A DNA stretch of 64,000 nucleotides from Adenophora triphylla var. japonica (GCA_022495995.1 JAFEMH010000075.1:596001-660000), one strand, 5' to 3'; numbered from the stretch's first letter, positions 11,017-22,887 are shown. The notes: generated by a model not told the origin, from the letters alone. Program-made: numbers and translations.

Positions 11017-14000
11017 TTAGACATAGTACCTTCGGAGCTTTTCACCGTTGACTGGGTGGACAAAGGGATTGTCGTCCAGGTCTGCAAGTTTCATGGCTCC
11101 TCCCGATAGTATCTTCTGCACCACATACGGGCCGATCCAAACGGGTTCCCATTTTCCCAGGGGGTTGTCTCTGGTAGGGGGCTTCACTTTCAATACTAAG
11201 TCACCCTCTTTGATGTCCCTGGCCTTGACCTTTTTGTCGAATGCTCTGGCCATTCGCCTCTGGTAGGCTCGGGTGTGCTCCATGGCCTTTAACCTTCTTT
11301 CATCGAGCAGGGCCAACTCATCATGTCGGCTACGTAGCCATTCTACTTCGTTGACACTGTTTTCCAGGAGGACCCTTAATGACGGGATTTCCAACTCCAC
11401 TGGTAACACTGCTTCCATCCCGTAAGTTAGGGCAAAAGGAGTTTCTCCTGTAGCTGTTCTGACAGACGTCCTGTAGCCCCAGAGTGCTAGGTGCAGCTTT
11501 TCGGGCCAGTCACGACCACGGGTGGCCATTTTCCGGATGATCCGTTCGAGCGTCTTATTAGCAGCTTCCACGGCTCCGTTAGTCTGAGGTCTGTATGGGG
11601 ATGACTTATGGCGAGTGATTCTGAATTCTAACAGTAACCTATCGCAGTCTCCTTTAAAGTGCGACCCATTATCAGAAATGATCTCATTGGGCACCCCGTA
11701 TCTACACATTATGTTTTCCTTGATAAACTGGGCCACCTTCTTGGAAGTGAGGACCTTGTAGGACTTGGCCTCTACCCACTTGGTGAAGTAGTCGACAGCT
11801 ACTAACACAAATTCATGCCCATTGCTTCCTTCCGGGGCTATCTTCCCTATCGTCATGCAGTACAGGTCATGAGGTGGGAGATGGTTGAGGTTGGCAAACC
11901 ATTGGCATTTGCCGCATGCTCGGACATGCTGGACACAGTCTGTATCCATGGAAATCCAGTAGTAACCCATTTTGCGGATCACTTGCATTAGGGCTCTAGC
12001 ATTCATATGAGGACCGCAGGGACCATTGTGGACTCCAGTCATCAACTCTTTGGCCCTTTCTTGAGTGACGCACAAGAGGAGTGGTCCTTGGTACCGTTTC
12101 TTGTACAGGTTGCCTCCTAGAATGACATAATGGGAGGCCAACCATTTCAGGGCTTGCAAGCTCTTGGCTTTGACACCTTCTTTTGGTCTACCTTCTTCGT
12201 CTCTGAAAGCTGATTCTCCATCTTTGAGGAACTGGTAAATTTGATTGTACCAGGGTTCCTTGATAGGCTCAGGTCCCAAGTCTACTTCACAACAGAAGGC
12301 CGGGGCTTCTCTTCTACCCACTCTGAAGGGCTTTATGGCTTTTCCCTCGGGGATCTCTACCATTGAGGCTAGAGTAGCTAGGGCATCTGCAAATCTGTTC
12401 TTTTCCCTTGGCAAGTAGTGGAAAGTCACTTCTCTGAACTGTCCAGTCAACTCCTCCATATGGGCATGATACCGCTGAAGATTAGGGTTCACAGTCTTCC
12501 ATTTGTTGGAGACATGGTTGATGATCAGGGCTGAGTCTCCATAAACTTCGAGCTCCTTGACATTCCTCTCTAGGGAAGCTTCTAAACCAGCAATGCAGGC
12601 TTCGTACTCGGCAACATTGTTCGTGGCAGGGAAGTTCAACTTAAGGTCTACGGGAGTGTGCTCATCTTTCGGATCGACCAGTAGTATCCCTATGCCATTT
12701 CCTCTTTTGTTTGCAGCTCCATCAAAGAATAGCTGCCATCGGTTCTCAGGCTCAACTACGAAGATCCCTTCATCTGGGAATTGGGGTTCAGGCCCGCGGT
12801 CCTCATTACTGGGGAAGTTCGACAGATGGTCTGACAATGCTTGACCCTTGATAGCCTTTCTGGTCACGTAGTTGATGTCGTACTCTGCTAAGAAGAAGGA
12901 CCACTTTCCTAGATGCATCGAGAGGGAAAGTTTATCAAAGATGTATTTGATGGGGTCCATTTTCAAGACCAAGTTCACAGGGTGGGCTTGCATATAATGC
13001 TTCAACTTGCCAACTACCCAGACCAGTCCTGCACAAGTCTTTTCACATGCTGAGTAATTGAGCTCACTTCCCTGTAGCTTCCGGTTGACAAAGTAAATGG
13101 CATTCTCTACCCGAGAGTCTTTCTTCTCCTGAGCAAGCATAGCCCCAACTGCCGTATCAGTGACAGTGAGATAGAGCAAAAGAGGTTTCTGTCTATGTGG
13201 GGGGCATAGTATCGGAGGATGTACTAAGTACGCCTTGATCTGGTCAAAAGCATTATGGCATTCTTCGGTCCACTCTGTATCTACATTCTTCTTCGTGAGC
13301 TTGAAGATGGGCTCGCACATAGTGGTCAACTGGTTGACGAAACGGCTGATGTATTGCAGTTTGCCCATAAAGCTTTTGACTTCTGTCTGGGTTTGAGGTG
13401 GCCTCATGTCCATAATGGCTTTGATCTTTCGGGGGTCGACTTCGATACCTCGCTCCGTGACCATATATCCAAGCACTTTTCCCCTTGTCACTCCGAAGGT
13501 GCATTTAGCAGGGTTTAGTCTCATGGAATGTTGTCTCAGCCTCCCGAAGAACTTTTGCAGGTCAATAAAGTGTTGCCCATCCTCGCCTTTGGAGTGGATT
13601 ATCATGTCGTCTACGTAGACCTCAATCTCCTTGTGGATCATGTCATGAAAAAGCGCGGTCGCTGCCCTTTAATAAGTAGCCCCGGCATTCTTGAGCCCAA
13701 ATGGCATTACTGTATAGCAGTAAGTTCCCCACGGTGTGGTGAAGGCTGTCTTTTCTTGGTCTTCTTCGGCCATCTTGATCTGGTTGTAGCCTGCAAAGCC
13801 GTCAACGAAGGATTTGACATCGTAGTTGGCAGGGGAGTCCACCAGGATGTCTATGTTTGGCAAGGGGTAGTCATCTTTGGGGCTGGCCTTGTTCAGATCT
13901 CGGAAATCCACACAGCAGCGCACCTTCCCATTGGCCTTAGTTACGGTCACAATATTGGACAACCATGTCGGATATTCGATGACTCTGATGAATCCTACCC

Positions 14001-14274
14001 GCAGTAGCTTCTCAATTTCTTCTTTGACCTGTAGAGACCACTCTGGCTTGATTTTCCTCAGTTTCTGCTTCACTGGCTTAGCATCTGGTGCTAGAGGGAT
14101 TCTGTGCTCTACTATTGAACTGTCTAGCCCCGGCATATCCTTGTACGACCATGCAAAGATGTCCATGTATTCTCTGAGCAGATTAACCAGTCTGTCCCTT
14201 TTAACCCCCTGGAAGAAGCTTCCAATCTGTGTCTCTTTAGGTTCCTCGACAGTACCCAAGTTAACACTTGTCAA
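11017..14274 (-). pseudogene. pol: R3 pol: reverse transcriptase, two RNase H domains, integrase; broken
   Basis: One frame of about 1085 codons with a single TAA stop at 13669-13671, in the RT motif after NAGATY. RT: VDFRDLNKASPKDDYPLPNID, FVDGFAGYNQI and the catalytic YVDD. RNase H: a first, degenerate domain followed by a second one (WQLFFDGAANKRGNG, NNVAEYEACIAGL, VYGDSALI); two such domains mark the Tat clade. Integrase: HHCC finger ending CGKCQ, then ISDNGSHF and NGAVEAANK. The segment that normally carries the first catalytic Asp is missing: the protein jumps from DLYCMT straight to IGKIAP near 11850. A GPY/F module (WIGPYVV) and LRRYYV end the protein. No protease precedes it. It cannot encode an active enzyme set. 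Confidence 0.95.
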
Positions 14275-14646
14275 AACCTCCTCGGCAGCTTGGGCCCGGT
14301 TTTCCTCTTTTTCTGTAACCTGCTTAAAGATTTCTTTAATGTATTGTTCGTTAGTGTGTTTGCATCTTGTTCAAATGATTCATTATTAACTGTTGTTAAG
14401 TTTTGAGTTAATTTATCATTTGTTAAGTTGGCAATAAGGGGATACTCAGAAAGATCTGTCATTTCATTCAAAGCAAAGGGAAAGATGACATTGATTACAT
14501 GTTCATAATCCTCAGGCGTGAGGCCTTCGGATGACTCAGAGGACTGGAATTCAAAGATTCATGAGTCAACTGACTCTTGACCCTACTGACTCTGGACCCT
14601 ACACTACTTATTGACTCGAAGTGTTTGACGCGGGTTGGACTGGGGT
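14275..14646 (-). other. R3 region between gag remnant and RT
   Basis: Contains a 66-codon frame (14271-14471) rich in Asn and Thr and short direct repeats of GACTC (14570-14625). The protease expected here is absent, judging from R5, where it is present at 33730-34908. Probably an internal deletion. Confidence 0.5.
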
Positions 14647-15441
14647 TTACTCTTTCCTGCTGTTGCCCTGGGGAGTAGCAGTCTTGTCAGCATTCTTCAG
14701 AAAGTTGGAGACTTCAAACTGATCAAAAACTTGTCGGAAATCATTGGTAGGACGGTACCTCGGAAAGATGGTGAGAGGAGCTAGAGTAGCTTGATGCAAT
14801 CTCTCGGCGAGCTCGTCCGTGACAACTGGACTCATTGACTGAAGAGTCTGGCTCATCTTATCAATGCACTGCTGATAACTCATTTTCTCTTTACTGATCT
14901 TTGACACTACGACCTTGTTAGTATAGCCAAAAGGAGGGTTGGCCTGAATAATGCTGATGAAGTCTTCTTCGGAAGGGATCTTGATTCTTCCTTGATTGGC
15001 CACGTATTCTATGGGTTTTCTGTATTCTGCTTCTAGATCTGCTAGCTTCTCATTGAACTTTATGATGGCAACGAATTCGGAATTCTCTGCTTCAAGAGGG
15101 TCACTGATCACAGGGATGTCAGGCTGGACTGTGCTTTGAATGTCGGGTTCCTTGGCGGGCTCCTTGGCATAACTGACGTAGTAGTCAAACTTGCCTGAAG
15201 GCTCCCCTAAAATTCCCACGCTCTTGTCCCCGGCTTCATACCTTTCCTTTAATTTCTGCTGCGTGGACTTCCTCTTCTTCTTCTTCCTTGAAGGAGCATC
15301 TTCATTAATCCATTCTTGATACTCATATTCCAGACAGTCTTCACAATCACATACATCATACCAGATGTGGGGCCTGGGTTGAACTGGAATGGCCTCTCCG
15401 ACTGCTTGGTCATTACCATTGTTGATTACCACGTTGGCCAT
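14647..15441 (-). CDS. R3 C-terminal gag/spacer remnant
   Basis: 264 codons from ATG to stop without interruption. Near the start WYDVCDCEDCLEYEYQEW, a Lys-rich stretch (RKKKKRKSTQQKLKERYEAGD) and GEPSGKFDYYVSY match the end of the R5 gag (YDVCDCSACLEYE ... GEPSEWFDYYVLY at 35270-35530). Further on, SIIQANPPFGY matches IIQVFPPFG of the R5 spacer frame. The normal gag N-terminus, capsid domain and zinc knuckle are missing, so an internal deletion has joined leader to gag end and a new ATG may be in use. Function unknown; Cys pairs suggest metal binding, which is inference. Confidence 0.65.
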   Translation of the reverse strand: MANVVINNGNDQAVGEAIPVQPRPHIWYDVCDCEDCLEYEYQEWINEDAPSRKKKKRKSTQQKLKERYEAGDKSVGILGEPSGKFDYYVSYAKEPAKEPDIQSTVQPDIPVISDPLEAENSEFVAIIKFNEKLADLEAEYRKPIEYVANQGRIKIPSEEDFISIIQANPPFGYTNKVVVSKISKEKMSYQQCIDKMSQTLQSMSPVVTDELAERLHQATLAPLTIFPRYRPTNDFRQVFDQFEVSNFLKNADKTATPQGNSRKE

Positions 15442-17202
15442 TTTGACACTGGAAAGCTAAGACTTGAAGACTTTAATGGGTTACTTGAGATCTTTATGCC
15501 GACAAACTGCTGTACCGGTGCTCTCACTCACTTCTTTCTCGCTGCGGGAAAGGGACAGGAGAGGTTTAGACTCGGGGTAGGTGTTTAGGCTGAAGGCTCA
15601 AGAAATATGTAAATTAAGAATCTTCCAGTTTACTTAAAACAGTGTCTTTTATTAATTTCTATTTGGTTGGAAAAGGGGTTCTGCCCTTCTTTTTCGCAAC
15701 TACTCTAGATCCTGGATCAGTGGGTTCCGTCACTACGTCTATAAGCCCCTCGTATTCCACCTGTATTTCGACCTCCCTGGGTGGACAGCCCCGGGCGAGG
15801 GTCCTATAGGGCACGCGGATCCCACCGACCGAGAGAGAAGAACCCTCCTAATGGGTCTAGCGGGTCATTGGAACTTTTAACGCACGAGCGATGCGAATTA
15901 TAGTCAAGGCAATACCGGGAAAGTCTCGTCTTTCAGCCTTAACAGAATTTCGGCAGAATTTCGCTTGCGCGATTGACGTTTTGACTTTTTGGTAATGTCC
16001 GAGAAGATAATAGGCATGGGTCGGGCGGTAAAAGCCGGATGACACAGTGTCACATTGAACTTCATTGCATACGCCGTACGTGAGTCAAAATCGAAGTCAA
16101 TGCCGGGTCAAGATCTTGCCAATTTTTCCTTGTCGGAATTTTGGCAGAGCGCCGCTTGTGCGGAAGATCTTTTGACTTTTGGCACTGACTCAGTCTCAAC
16201 TCTTACGCATTCCGGGCAGGTCAAGGTCGAAGTCAATGTCGGAATCAAGATTCTACCGATTTTTCCTTGTCGGAATTTCGGCAGAGTTTCGCTTTGAGCG
16301 AAAGATCTTGACTTCCGTTATGAACTAAGGCTTGACCTTTACGGGGATATGCAACTGGGCTATATGACACGGACTAGACCAAAAACCAACCAAAAAAGTC
16401 ACGGTTTTTTGAAACGTGTGACACGGACTGTGCATTGGTCGACACTGGCTGCCATGGGGAGTTTGGGGTGATTCCGTGCGCGCCCTGGAGCATCGTAAAG
16501 CTGTCCATGACTGCAGCTGAAAAACCACCCCGGGTTTAAAGGGACGTACGTGCAAAGTGTACAGGATATATAAGGTGCGCGTAGTGTGCGGTCTCCTAAA
16601 AATGTTCCTTTTTGAGTTAAAACAGAGATTTTCATAAATGTGTTTTAAAGGAATGATTTTTCGGGACGGGGGAAAATGCAACAGATAAGGGACGTAAATT
16701 TTCTGGGAGCCCCAGTCAGTCTTGGAACTGAGTAGCCCCAAGCTGCCAGGACTGCCAGATTAACCCCAATTTTTCATGGTGGAACTGCCACTGAGGCCGT
16801 CCGGTCAGAATCCAAGGAGGATTGAGCCGTACGACTGCATGGATCAATTTTCCAGGTTCCACTCCTTTGCTATTTCAGGTTGTTTCCCGAATATTTTGGG
16901 CACCTTTTTAGCCTTGAGAAGGCTTCCTGTTCAAAGTATGCACAAATCCCAAGATGCAAATGATGCAATGCAAGGCAAAGAAAGCAAGCATGATAAACGG
17001 AATCCGCGATGGGAGTCTAACCCGCTCAAAGGGAAAAGCTTTCCTTTTTTTTTTTCGAAAAGTGATACAAGTACGTGGGATTGTTAAACCACCGTTTATC
17101 CCAAGCCCCGGGTTAGGGAGCGATACAGGAAGGTTAAATGGTTTCCACCTATATACCAGGTATGGTTTATTTTGAAAATGAAAACTTTTCTCCTTTGGGA
17201 TT
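15442..17202 (-). other. R3 leader between primer site and gag remnant
   Basis: Non-coding. It shows direct repeats around TTTTTCCTTGTCGGAATTTT with GCAGAG (about 16090-16320; two good copies and a third weak one near 15930), a palindrome TGACACAGTGTCA (16040-16052) shared with R5 and R7 leaders, and a palindrome pair GCCGTCCGGT/GCCGTACGAC (16796-16835). Short frames at 16776-17240 are not convincing. Confidence 0.65.
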
Positions 17203-17220
17203 TCCCCAGCGGATTCGCCA
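17203..17220 (-). other. R3 primer binding site
   Basis: On the - strand TGGCGAATCCGCTGGGGA, three bases inside the 5' LTR. It differs at one base from TGGCGACTCCGCTGGGGA of R5 (38523-38540). Sites of this form in Ogre/Tat elements pair with a tRNA 3' end, I believe tRNA-Arg; not verified here. Confidence 0.85.
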
Positions 17221-17223
17221 AAC

Positions 17224-18969
17224 TGTGAATGTGTGCCCAAATTCTAAATTTTTGTTTTTAGATCGGATTCACGCGAGTTTGAAAACATCCGGTTTAATTT
17301 GAAAAACGGAGTCGCCACGCCATTTTGATTTCCTCAAAACTTTGAAAAAAATGATTTTTTAGGGTTCGGAGGTTAAGTTATACCTTGGGAAGAACGGATC
17401 GTCGTTCACCCAAGGTACCTTGCCGTAGCAAGTCTCCCTAGATTCCGTTTATCGTGCTTGCTTGCGTGCTTTCTTGTGTCCATGTGTTTGAAAGAAGGGG
17501 AGGGAATGTCCCAAGTTGTCTTCCGGATGTACAAACCATTTATTGGTTGTCGATCGGGATTTCTTGGATCTTTATGTGTTCGGGATTTTGATCACGTCCT
17601 CATCTTGGACTTGTGATCATCGCTATTTGACCTTGGGACTTGCGTGATCGAGAGAAAGACTCTCTTTTATAGTCCAAAATGAGGTTCTTTAGGAAAGGAG
17701 TGACCTTAGCCCATCAATCCTACGCCTTGAGACGATTGAGCTTATATGGGAGCTATCGTGCTCGTCTCAAGCGATAATTGGAGATATCGGGTTCAAGGTT
17801 TATCCCTTTCTAAAGAGATTGTGGCACCTTTAATGGAAGAAACGATGTAAAGATAGGATCTTTACACCGGTCCGTTCCGAAGGTTGCTAATGGGGACATG
17901 GGGAAATGCATGTAAAAATGACATTTTTAGTGAAAAGAAGACATTTTTGGGTTACAAAGGATGCATTTGATTTCAAAGGATGCTTTTTTATATAAAGACA
18001 TGATTTTTATGCAAATGATGCATTTTTATGGTGGAAAATAGTATTTAATATGCAAAGGATGCTAATTTGATGATAAAAAGATGATCTTTGATGCAAAGGA
18101 TGCATGAAAATGGGTTTTAGATGCAAAGGATGCACCTTTATGGTAAAGACATGATTTTTATGTGCAAAGGATGCATTTTGAATATAAAGATTGCATTTTT
18201 ATGAGCAAAGGATGCATAAAGATGATATTTTTATGTAAAAAAGGATTTTTTAGGTGCAAAGGATGCACCTTTGAACATAAAGATTACATTTTTAATAACA
18301 AGTGATGCTTATTTCATGCAAAGGATGCAAAAGGGGGAGGGGGATTTGATAAAGATAGGATCTTTAATGATAAATGCCAAGTCCCAAGCAAGATAATGAC
18401 AATATATGAATGCAATGAGCAATTAAATCATATAGAGCATGTATTAATGCAAGGTAAGGGAGTGAGAGGTTACCAATGGTGGTGACCTCTTCTTCTTTGG
18501 GTCTTGCTTGGTGGAAGGACCAATTTTGGAGGCTTCAAGGAGGAGGGAGGTGGCTTCTTGGCTTTCTTCAACCTCTTGATCTTGCAGCAGTGTTTTGGGA
18601 GAGTTTTGGAGCTGAGTATGGTGTATTGTGTGTGTTTTTCGTCTTGGTGTTGTGTGTAAAATGGGAAGAGGAGGGCTCTATTTATAGGCAGTCTGGATAA
18701 GGCTAATGAGGCCGTGCGGCTAGGGGTTCTTGGCTAATGCAGTCGTGCGGCATTATCCTGTGTGACTCAGCATGTTTCTAGAATCATGCACGGTGGCAAT
18801 TCTAGAAGGTTTTTGGTATTAAGAAAAACGTGTTTCTTAATCTCCAAGCAGTCCCTTCAGCCCTTGGGAGGTTTGGAACAGTTCCGGAATAATTCCGGAA
18901 CTCTAGGAAAGTCCGGGGAATTACCGGGAAACTTATCCGGAAGGCATGAGCCAGATTTGGGTACTTACA
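17224..18969 (-). repeat. R3 5' LTR
   Basis: Same length (1746 bp) and ends as the copy at 5747-7492. Contains TATA (18678-18687, - strand), the palindrome pair 18711-18720 and 18742-18751 (31 bp apart), and the half primer site at 17308-17319. The frame at 18476-18700 is spurious. Confidence 0.95.
18678..18751 (-). promoter_or_regulatory. R3 5' LTR promoter
   Basis: CTATTTATAG (18678-18687) with GCCGTGCGGC at 18711-18720 and GTCGTGCGGC at 18742-18751 upstream of it. This is the promoter expected to drive the genomic RNA of R3. Confidence 0.7.
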
Positions 18970-19417
18970 AGCCTGCAAGCTTCACGTTCACAGCAGCACC
19001 ACCAATCAAAGGAAGCGAGATGGCCTCCACCTCCGGTCCTCACATCAAAGCCCGAAAATCCTAAAAGGTGGGCACTACCTCGTTGTAGGAGAAACAATAC
19101 ACATGCCTCATAACATCCCAGAACTTCGCGGCAGCCCGCAACAAATCCCAATCAGGAACCAACTCCTTAAAAGACCAAACCGAGCAAAGTCGAAACCTTA
19201 CCTCGAAAGCCCGCCTCTGATTCCTCATACTGTGTCGCATCCACATTTTCAGCCGCTCAAGGAAGAGTGCTTGCCGCTCCTGCGAAAGCCTTGGAAAATT
19301 TCTTGGAACATACGAAGAATCCATGACAAAAATGGAGGTTCCTAGAGAAAATGGGGAAGAAAGCTCGAAAATGGCTGCAAATGGGGAGTGGGGAAAGTCC
19401 AGACATTCGAAAAACAT
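18970..19417 (-). pseudogene. R2 PMD1, 5' part
   Basis: Start either at ATG 19415-19417 or, better aligned with R3 and R4, at ATG 19322-19324. It encodes the PMD core: VWSFKELVPDWDLLRAAAKFWD, RHVYCFSYNEVVPT. Stops follow at 19061-19063 (TAG) and 19040-19042 (TGA), in frame with the part continuing at 5746. So the gene was already or is now dead independent of R3. The last five bases (18970-18974) are the R3 target duplication. Confidence 0.8.
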
Positions 19418-19443
19418 TTATTTCCTCCCCAAAAGCAAAGCTG

Positions 19444-19486
19444 GTCCGTACGGACCTCTTTGCATGCTAGGTCTGTCCGTACGGAC
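19444..19486. promoter_or_regulatory. Palindrome pair upstream of R2 PMD1
   Basis: GTCCGTACGGAC at 19444-19455 and 19475-19486, both perfect and 31 bp apart, each followed by CTCTTTGCA. They lie 27-70 bp upstream of the outer ATG. The same palindrome stands upstream of R2 PMD2 and in the R2 LTR. Confidence 0.75.
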
Positions 19487-19829
19487 CTCTTTGCAACCAT
19501 GATCCATTTCCCCAGCAAACAGTACAACAACCACTGCCCCCAGCAGGACCTTGCTCCAAACTGCCCAAACACTGGCCAAAGCCATTTCCGGCAAGCATAC
19601 ACTACCCACAAACGTACTCTCAGCTCACATGTCATGCACAAATAAAAAAAATAGTAGCAACAATTCCTAGGACAATTCCCGGGAATCACAAAAACGACAT
19701 TACATCTTAAAATAAAATACTTTTGCCATGCAAATACAAGTGTTTTATTACAGGTACTCATAAATGTTTGTTGCTAAACAAAAAAAAAAGAAAGAAAGGG
19801 GATATGGAAAGAGGGAAATAAAATGAATC
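19487..19829. other. R2 spacer between PMD1 and PMD2
   Basis: Non-coding, about 340 bp, 3' of PMD2 and 5' of PMD1. A-rich near 19640-19810. I see no further structure. Confidence 0.5.
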
Positions 19830-22731
19830 CTAATCCGACTCCTCAACACCATCATCACTGACATCCTCAAGCGAGAAGTCGGGCATCCCGGTAAACTCGC
19901 TAGTCACACCCTCATCATCGGAGTACTGAGCCCCCTCCTGAGGCTGGTACTCAAGATACTCAGAAGGATCGAAACCGAAAAAAGGGTCGAAATAGGCATG
20001 CTCTGACGAACCCTCACCCTGTGCATCCGACGGAGGAAAGAACTGATGAAGGGTCTGCGGCCTCTGAGCTCCCGAGGACGTCCCGGCATCCATGCTATGC
20101 CGCCCCCGCGAAGGTCCCTCCTGCTGTGGCTCCGGCTCGGCTCTCGGTGGAGGAACATCTACAGAATGCCTCGAAGGCATCGGCTCATACGCCGGCACAC
20201 GTCGCGAAGACCGGCAAGACAGCCTCGATGCCATCTTCTTCGCAAAGGACCTCATCGCCACATAACGGCGGGTCAGCATGTCATAGGCTCTCCCCGGACT
20301 CCGCACAAGCAAGCGTACCAAAAACGCTCAGAATACAAACCATACTCAACAAAAAGAGAAAAATACGTAAAAGATGCCAAGATGGAAAAGAGTAAGCACA
20401 CTCACCGGCATGTCAGATCCACTCGGTAGGCGGCGCAGAGCTCGCTCGGGGACGGGTACAGACACCCTCCTCCTCGAGGAATCCCCGCGGACATATGTGA
20501 AATCCGACCCAGGCACCGGAACCTCTGGGGGACCCTGCGGACCAGCCTCCCTCTCCCTCGCCAACACCTGTGGCATGCTCAACTTCCTCCTCACGAAGGC
20601 CCCATACTCCTATCGATACAAAACAAACTCATGGGCACTCACGCCGCCCAAATACCTCTCAAACTCCAGTACATCCATATCCCAGGAATCCAACATCCCG
20701 AAAGGCGGGTCCCTCGGAGCCAAGGGAAGCATACCCGGGCCATGGTGCCAAAAGACCCTCTCGCCCAAGTACATGACGTCGCAGGTCAGGCCCCGCAGCA
20801 TCTTCCACTGCGCCGTCACCACAGGAGCCCCCTCGAACTCATCAACCTCGTATCGAGCCCATAGGTACAGAACGAACGCCTCCGAGCTATCTCTCCCCAA
20901 ATGTGCCTGCACCTCCCTGTAGGAAATGGTAAGCTTACCCCTGCTGGTCCTCCTCCTCCTCGCCGGGCGTGCCCAGCCTAACATAGCGGGATAGGCCGCT
21001 ATGGCCCCAGGATCTCTATCCCACGGGAAGCACTGGAAGATCTCGTAGAACCACACCTGCGACAAAAGCATAAAAGGCTCAGTGCAAGAGAAAACGGAGA
21101 AAATGACAAGTTGCTAAAGCAAAAACAGTAATAAACTCATACCTCCAAAGCAAAATCAAAACAGGCCAAAGAACTGGCCACACCCCTGCTGAACCGGTCC
21201 AAGGAGAAATAAAGCTCGGCCAGGCCCGCCTCGCCCCAAGCTATGTCACAGACTCCCTCCAAGTCAATCAAGCTCTCCAGCAGAGCAAAAGGAGCCGTCG
21301 TTGCGTGGTTCGAGAACAAAGTCTCGGAAAGGGCAAACCACAGAAAGGAGCGCGCCAGCTGCTCCGCCGTCACCTGGCCGGTACCCCGTAGGCCCCAATA
21401 CTGGCCGTAATCCTCGTCTCCACATCGCTGTACAGCATCCCCAGGCCCCTACGAGGAAGAGGCGCAAAGCCCAAGCGGCTCGCCGGCCAAGACGTCCTCG
21501 GCGATCATATCCCTCCACCGCACTGGCCTTCCTTTGAAGGAAAGCACGGTGATAGCAGCAAAATCTGTGGGCGTCACTCTCACCTCGCCCCAGCTCAGAT
21601 GGAAGGTGTGGGTGGTATCCCACCAATACTCAGATAGGCCCAGGAAGATGCTCTTGTTCTTCCTCGTGTCAGAAATCCCGGCCATGTTCTCCACGAACAC
21701 ACCCAGGCCAGAAGCATAGACCAGCCTCCTAGGGCTCGGCCCGCCATCCACAGAGATATTCGGCATCTGCTGCCATAACTCGACCACATCCTCGAGCGAT
21801 CCCCGAGTCTTCATCTTCTTGGCTTTCCCAGCCAAAAGCCCCTCATCCTGCAGGTAAACACAAAGAAAGGTACGTCGATCACAAGTACTTAATACAAAAA
21901 AAAATAAAAAATAAAAAGTCCGTCACGAAACACGGCACACAATGCACAAAATTTTCACATGTAACCCATCACAAAACACGGCATGCATTACACATAATTT
22001 TCCCCATGCAAACCGTCACAAAACACGGCACACACTGTGCAAATTTTCTCAACAAAGGGATTAAGCCCTACACGACACATTTTCAAAAGACCCGTCACAA
22101 AACACGGCACATATAGCACATATTTTCCCCACAAAGTCCGTCACCAAAAACACGGCACACACTACATGACACATTTTCAAACAGAAAAGTCCGTCCCTAC
22201 ACGGCACATACTTTCAGACAAAACCCGTCATAAAACACGGCACATGTCACATTTTTCACAAAATTTGCCCCTACACGGCAATTTTTCTCACAATGTACAT
22301 ACATAAATAGCATAAGGTACAAAACACCAAAGCATGCATTTCAATAGAGAGGCACTTTATTTTCACAAATAAAAGCTAATCTACACATTTCTGCACAAAA
22401 TTCACATACCCACAATATTTACATGCTCAATTTCAACAATTCATCCAGAATTTCACAAAAAAAAGCATGGCAAATAACAAAAGCCCCAAAATGCGAAAAA
22501 CTAAAACATAGTTCTAGCATTCAAAAAATCAAGCAAGGAATCAAGACGAAGTTGATTTCTTACCTCCCCGACGTTCCTTACTAGCCGGTTATGCACCTCT
22601 GAATTCGGATACAACACATCCGGATTCTTCGAAGAAGGCACGAAGGAGATCCAATTTCTTTGAAGCTCCATCCTTTGCCCGATCACATCTCGACTCCGTT
22701 GGCGACGTCCCCTCCTTGATCCTTCCGCCAT
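19830..22731 (-). pseudogene. R2 PMD2 (four-exon plant mobile domain gene), broken
   Basis: Exon 1 22564-22731 (56 codons), exon 2 21143-21847 (235 codons), exon 3 20406-21056 (217 codons), exon 4 about 19830-20321; donors GTAAGA, GTATGA and GTGAGT and acceptors ending TGCAG and CGCAG are clear for the first three, the last acceptor is not decided. Introns are phase 0. Exon 2 carries the PMD signature WWDTTHTFHLSWGE followed by TPTDFAAI; exon 3 has MYLGERVFWHHGPG. The C-terminus is rich in Asp and Glu. In-frame TAG stops lie in exon 2 (21449-21451) and exon 3 (20610-20612). Antisense to R2. Lengths of exons match R6 PMD2 closely. Confidence 0.8.
21919..22290. repeat. CACGGCAC repeats in intron 1 of R2 PMD2
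   Basis: At least seven imperfect copies of GTCACAAAACACGGCACA with spacers of 25-40 bp. The intron (21848-22563, 716 bp) holds nothing else I can identify. Confidence 0.7.
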
Positions 22732-22887
22732 TGGAAGCAATTCAAGCTAAAAATGGAAGAATTTGGTGCAACAATGGAGTTTTTCTCCTCCTCTCTCTCT
22801 CGGATGCACGAACTGGAAATGGGAAATGAAGGGGATGCCTCGGTTTTAAACCCAGTCAAAATCTGGGAAATATAAAATTCAAACTTG

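Larger units (their letters stand above)
5747..18969 (-). mobile_element. R3: complete Tat-type LTR retrotransposon in the R2 PMD1 gene
   Basis: Two LTRs of 1746 bp each (5' LTR 17224-18969, 3' LTR 5747-7492) flank an internal region with primer site, leader, gag remnant, pol and an antisense PMD1. AGCCT is present on both outer sides (5742-5746 and 18970-18974), the 5-bp target duplication. By eye I count about 40 differences between the LTRs, roughly 97-98% identity. The element is not autonomous: most of gag and all of the protease are missing, pol has a stop, and integrase has lost a catalytic segment. Confidence 0.95.

Noticed and set aside
19439..19490. SBP-box (GTAC core) transcription factor sites as the full explanation of the palindromes
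   Set aside because: Fits GTCCGTACGGAC of R2 but not GCCGTGCGGC, TGTCACGCGACA or CTCGGCCGAG in the other elements; kept only as an alternative for R2.
20374..20922. 182-codon + strand frame and other long frames at 3738-4466, 25387-25930, 28315-28704 and 19830-20430
   Set aside because: They lie antisense to PMD genes or across repeats, show no domain, and are shadows of real exons or G/C-rich sequence.
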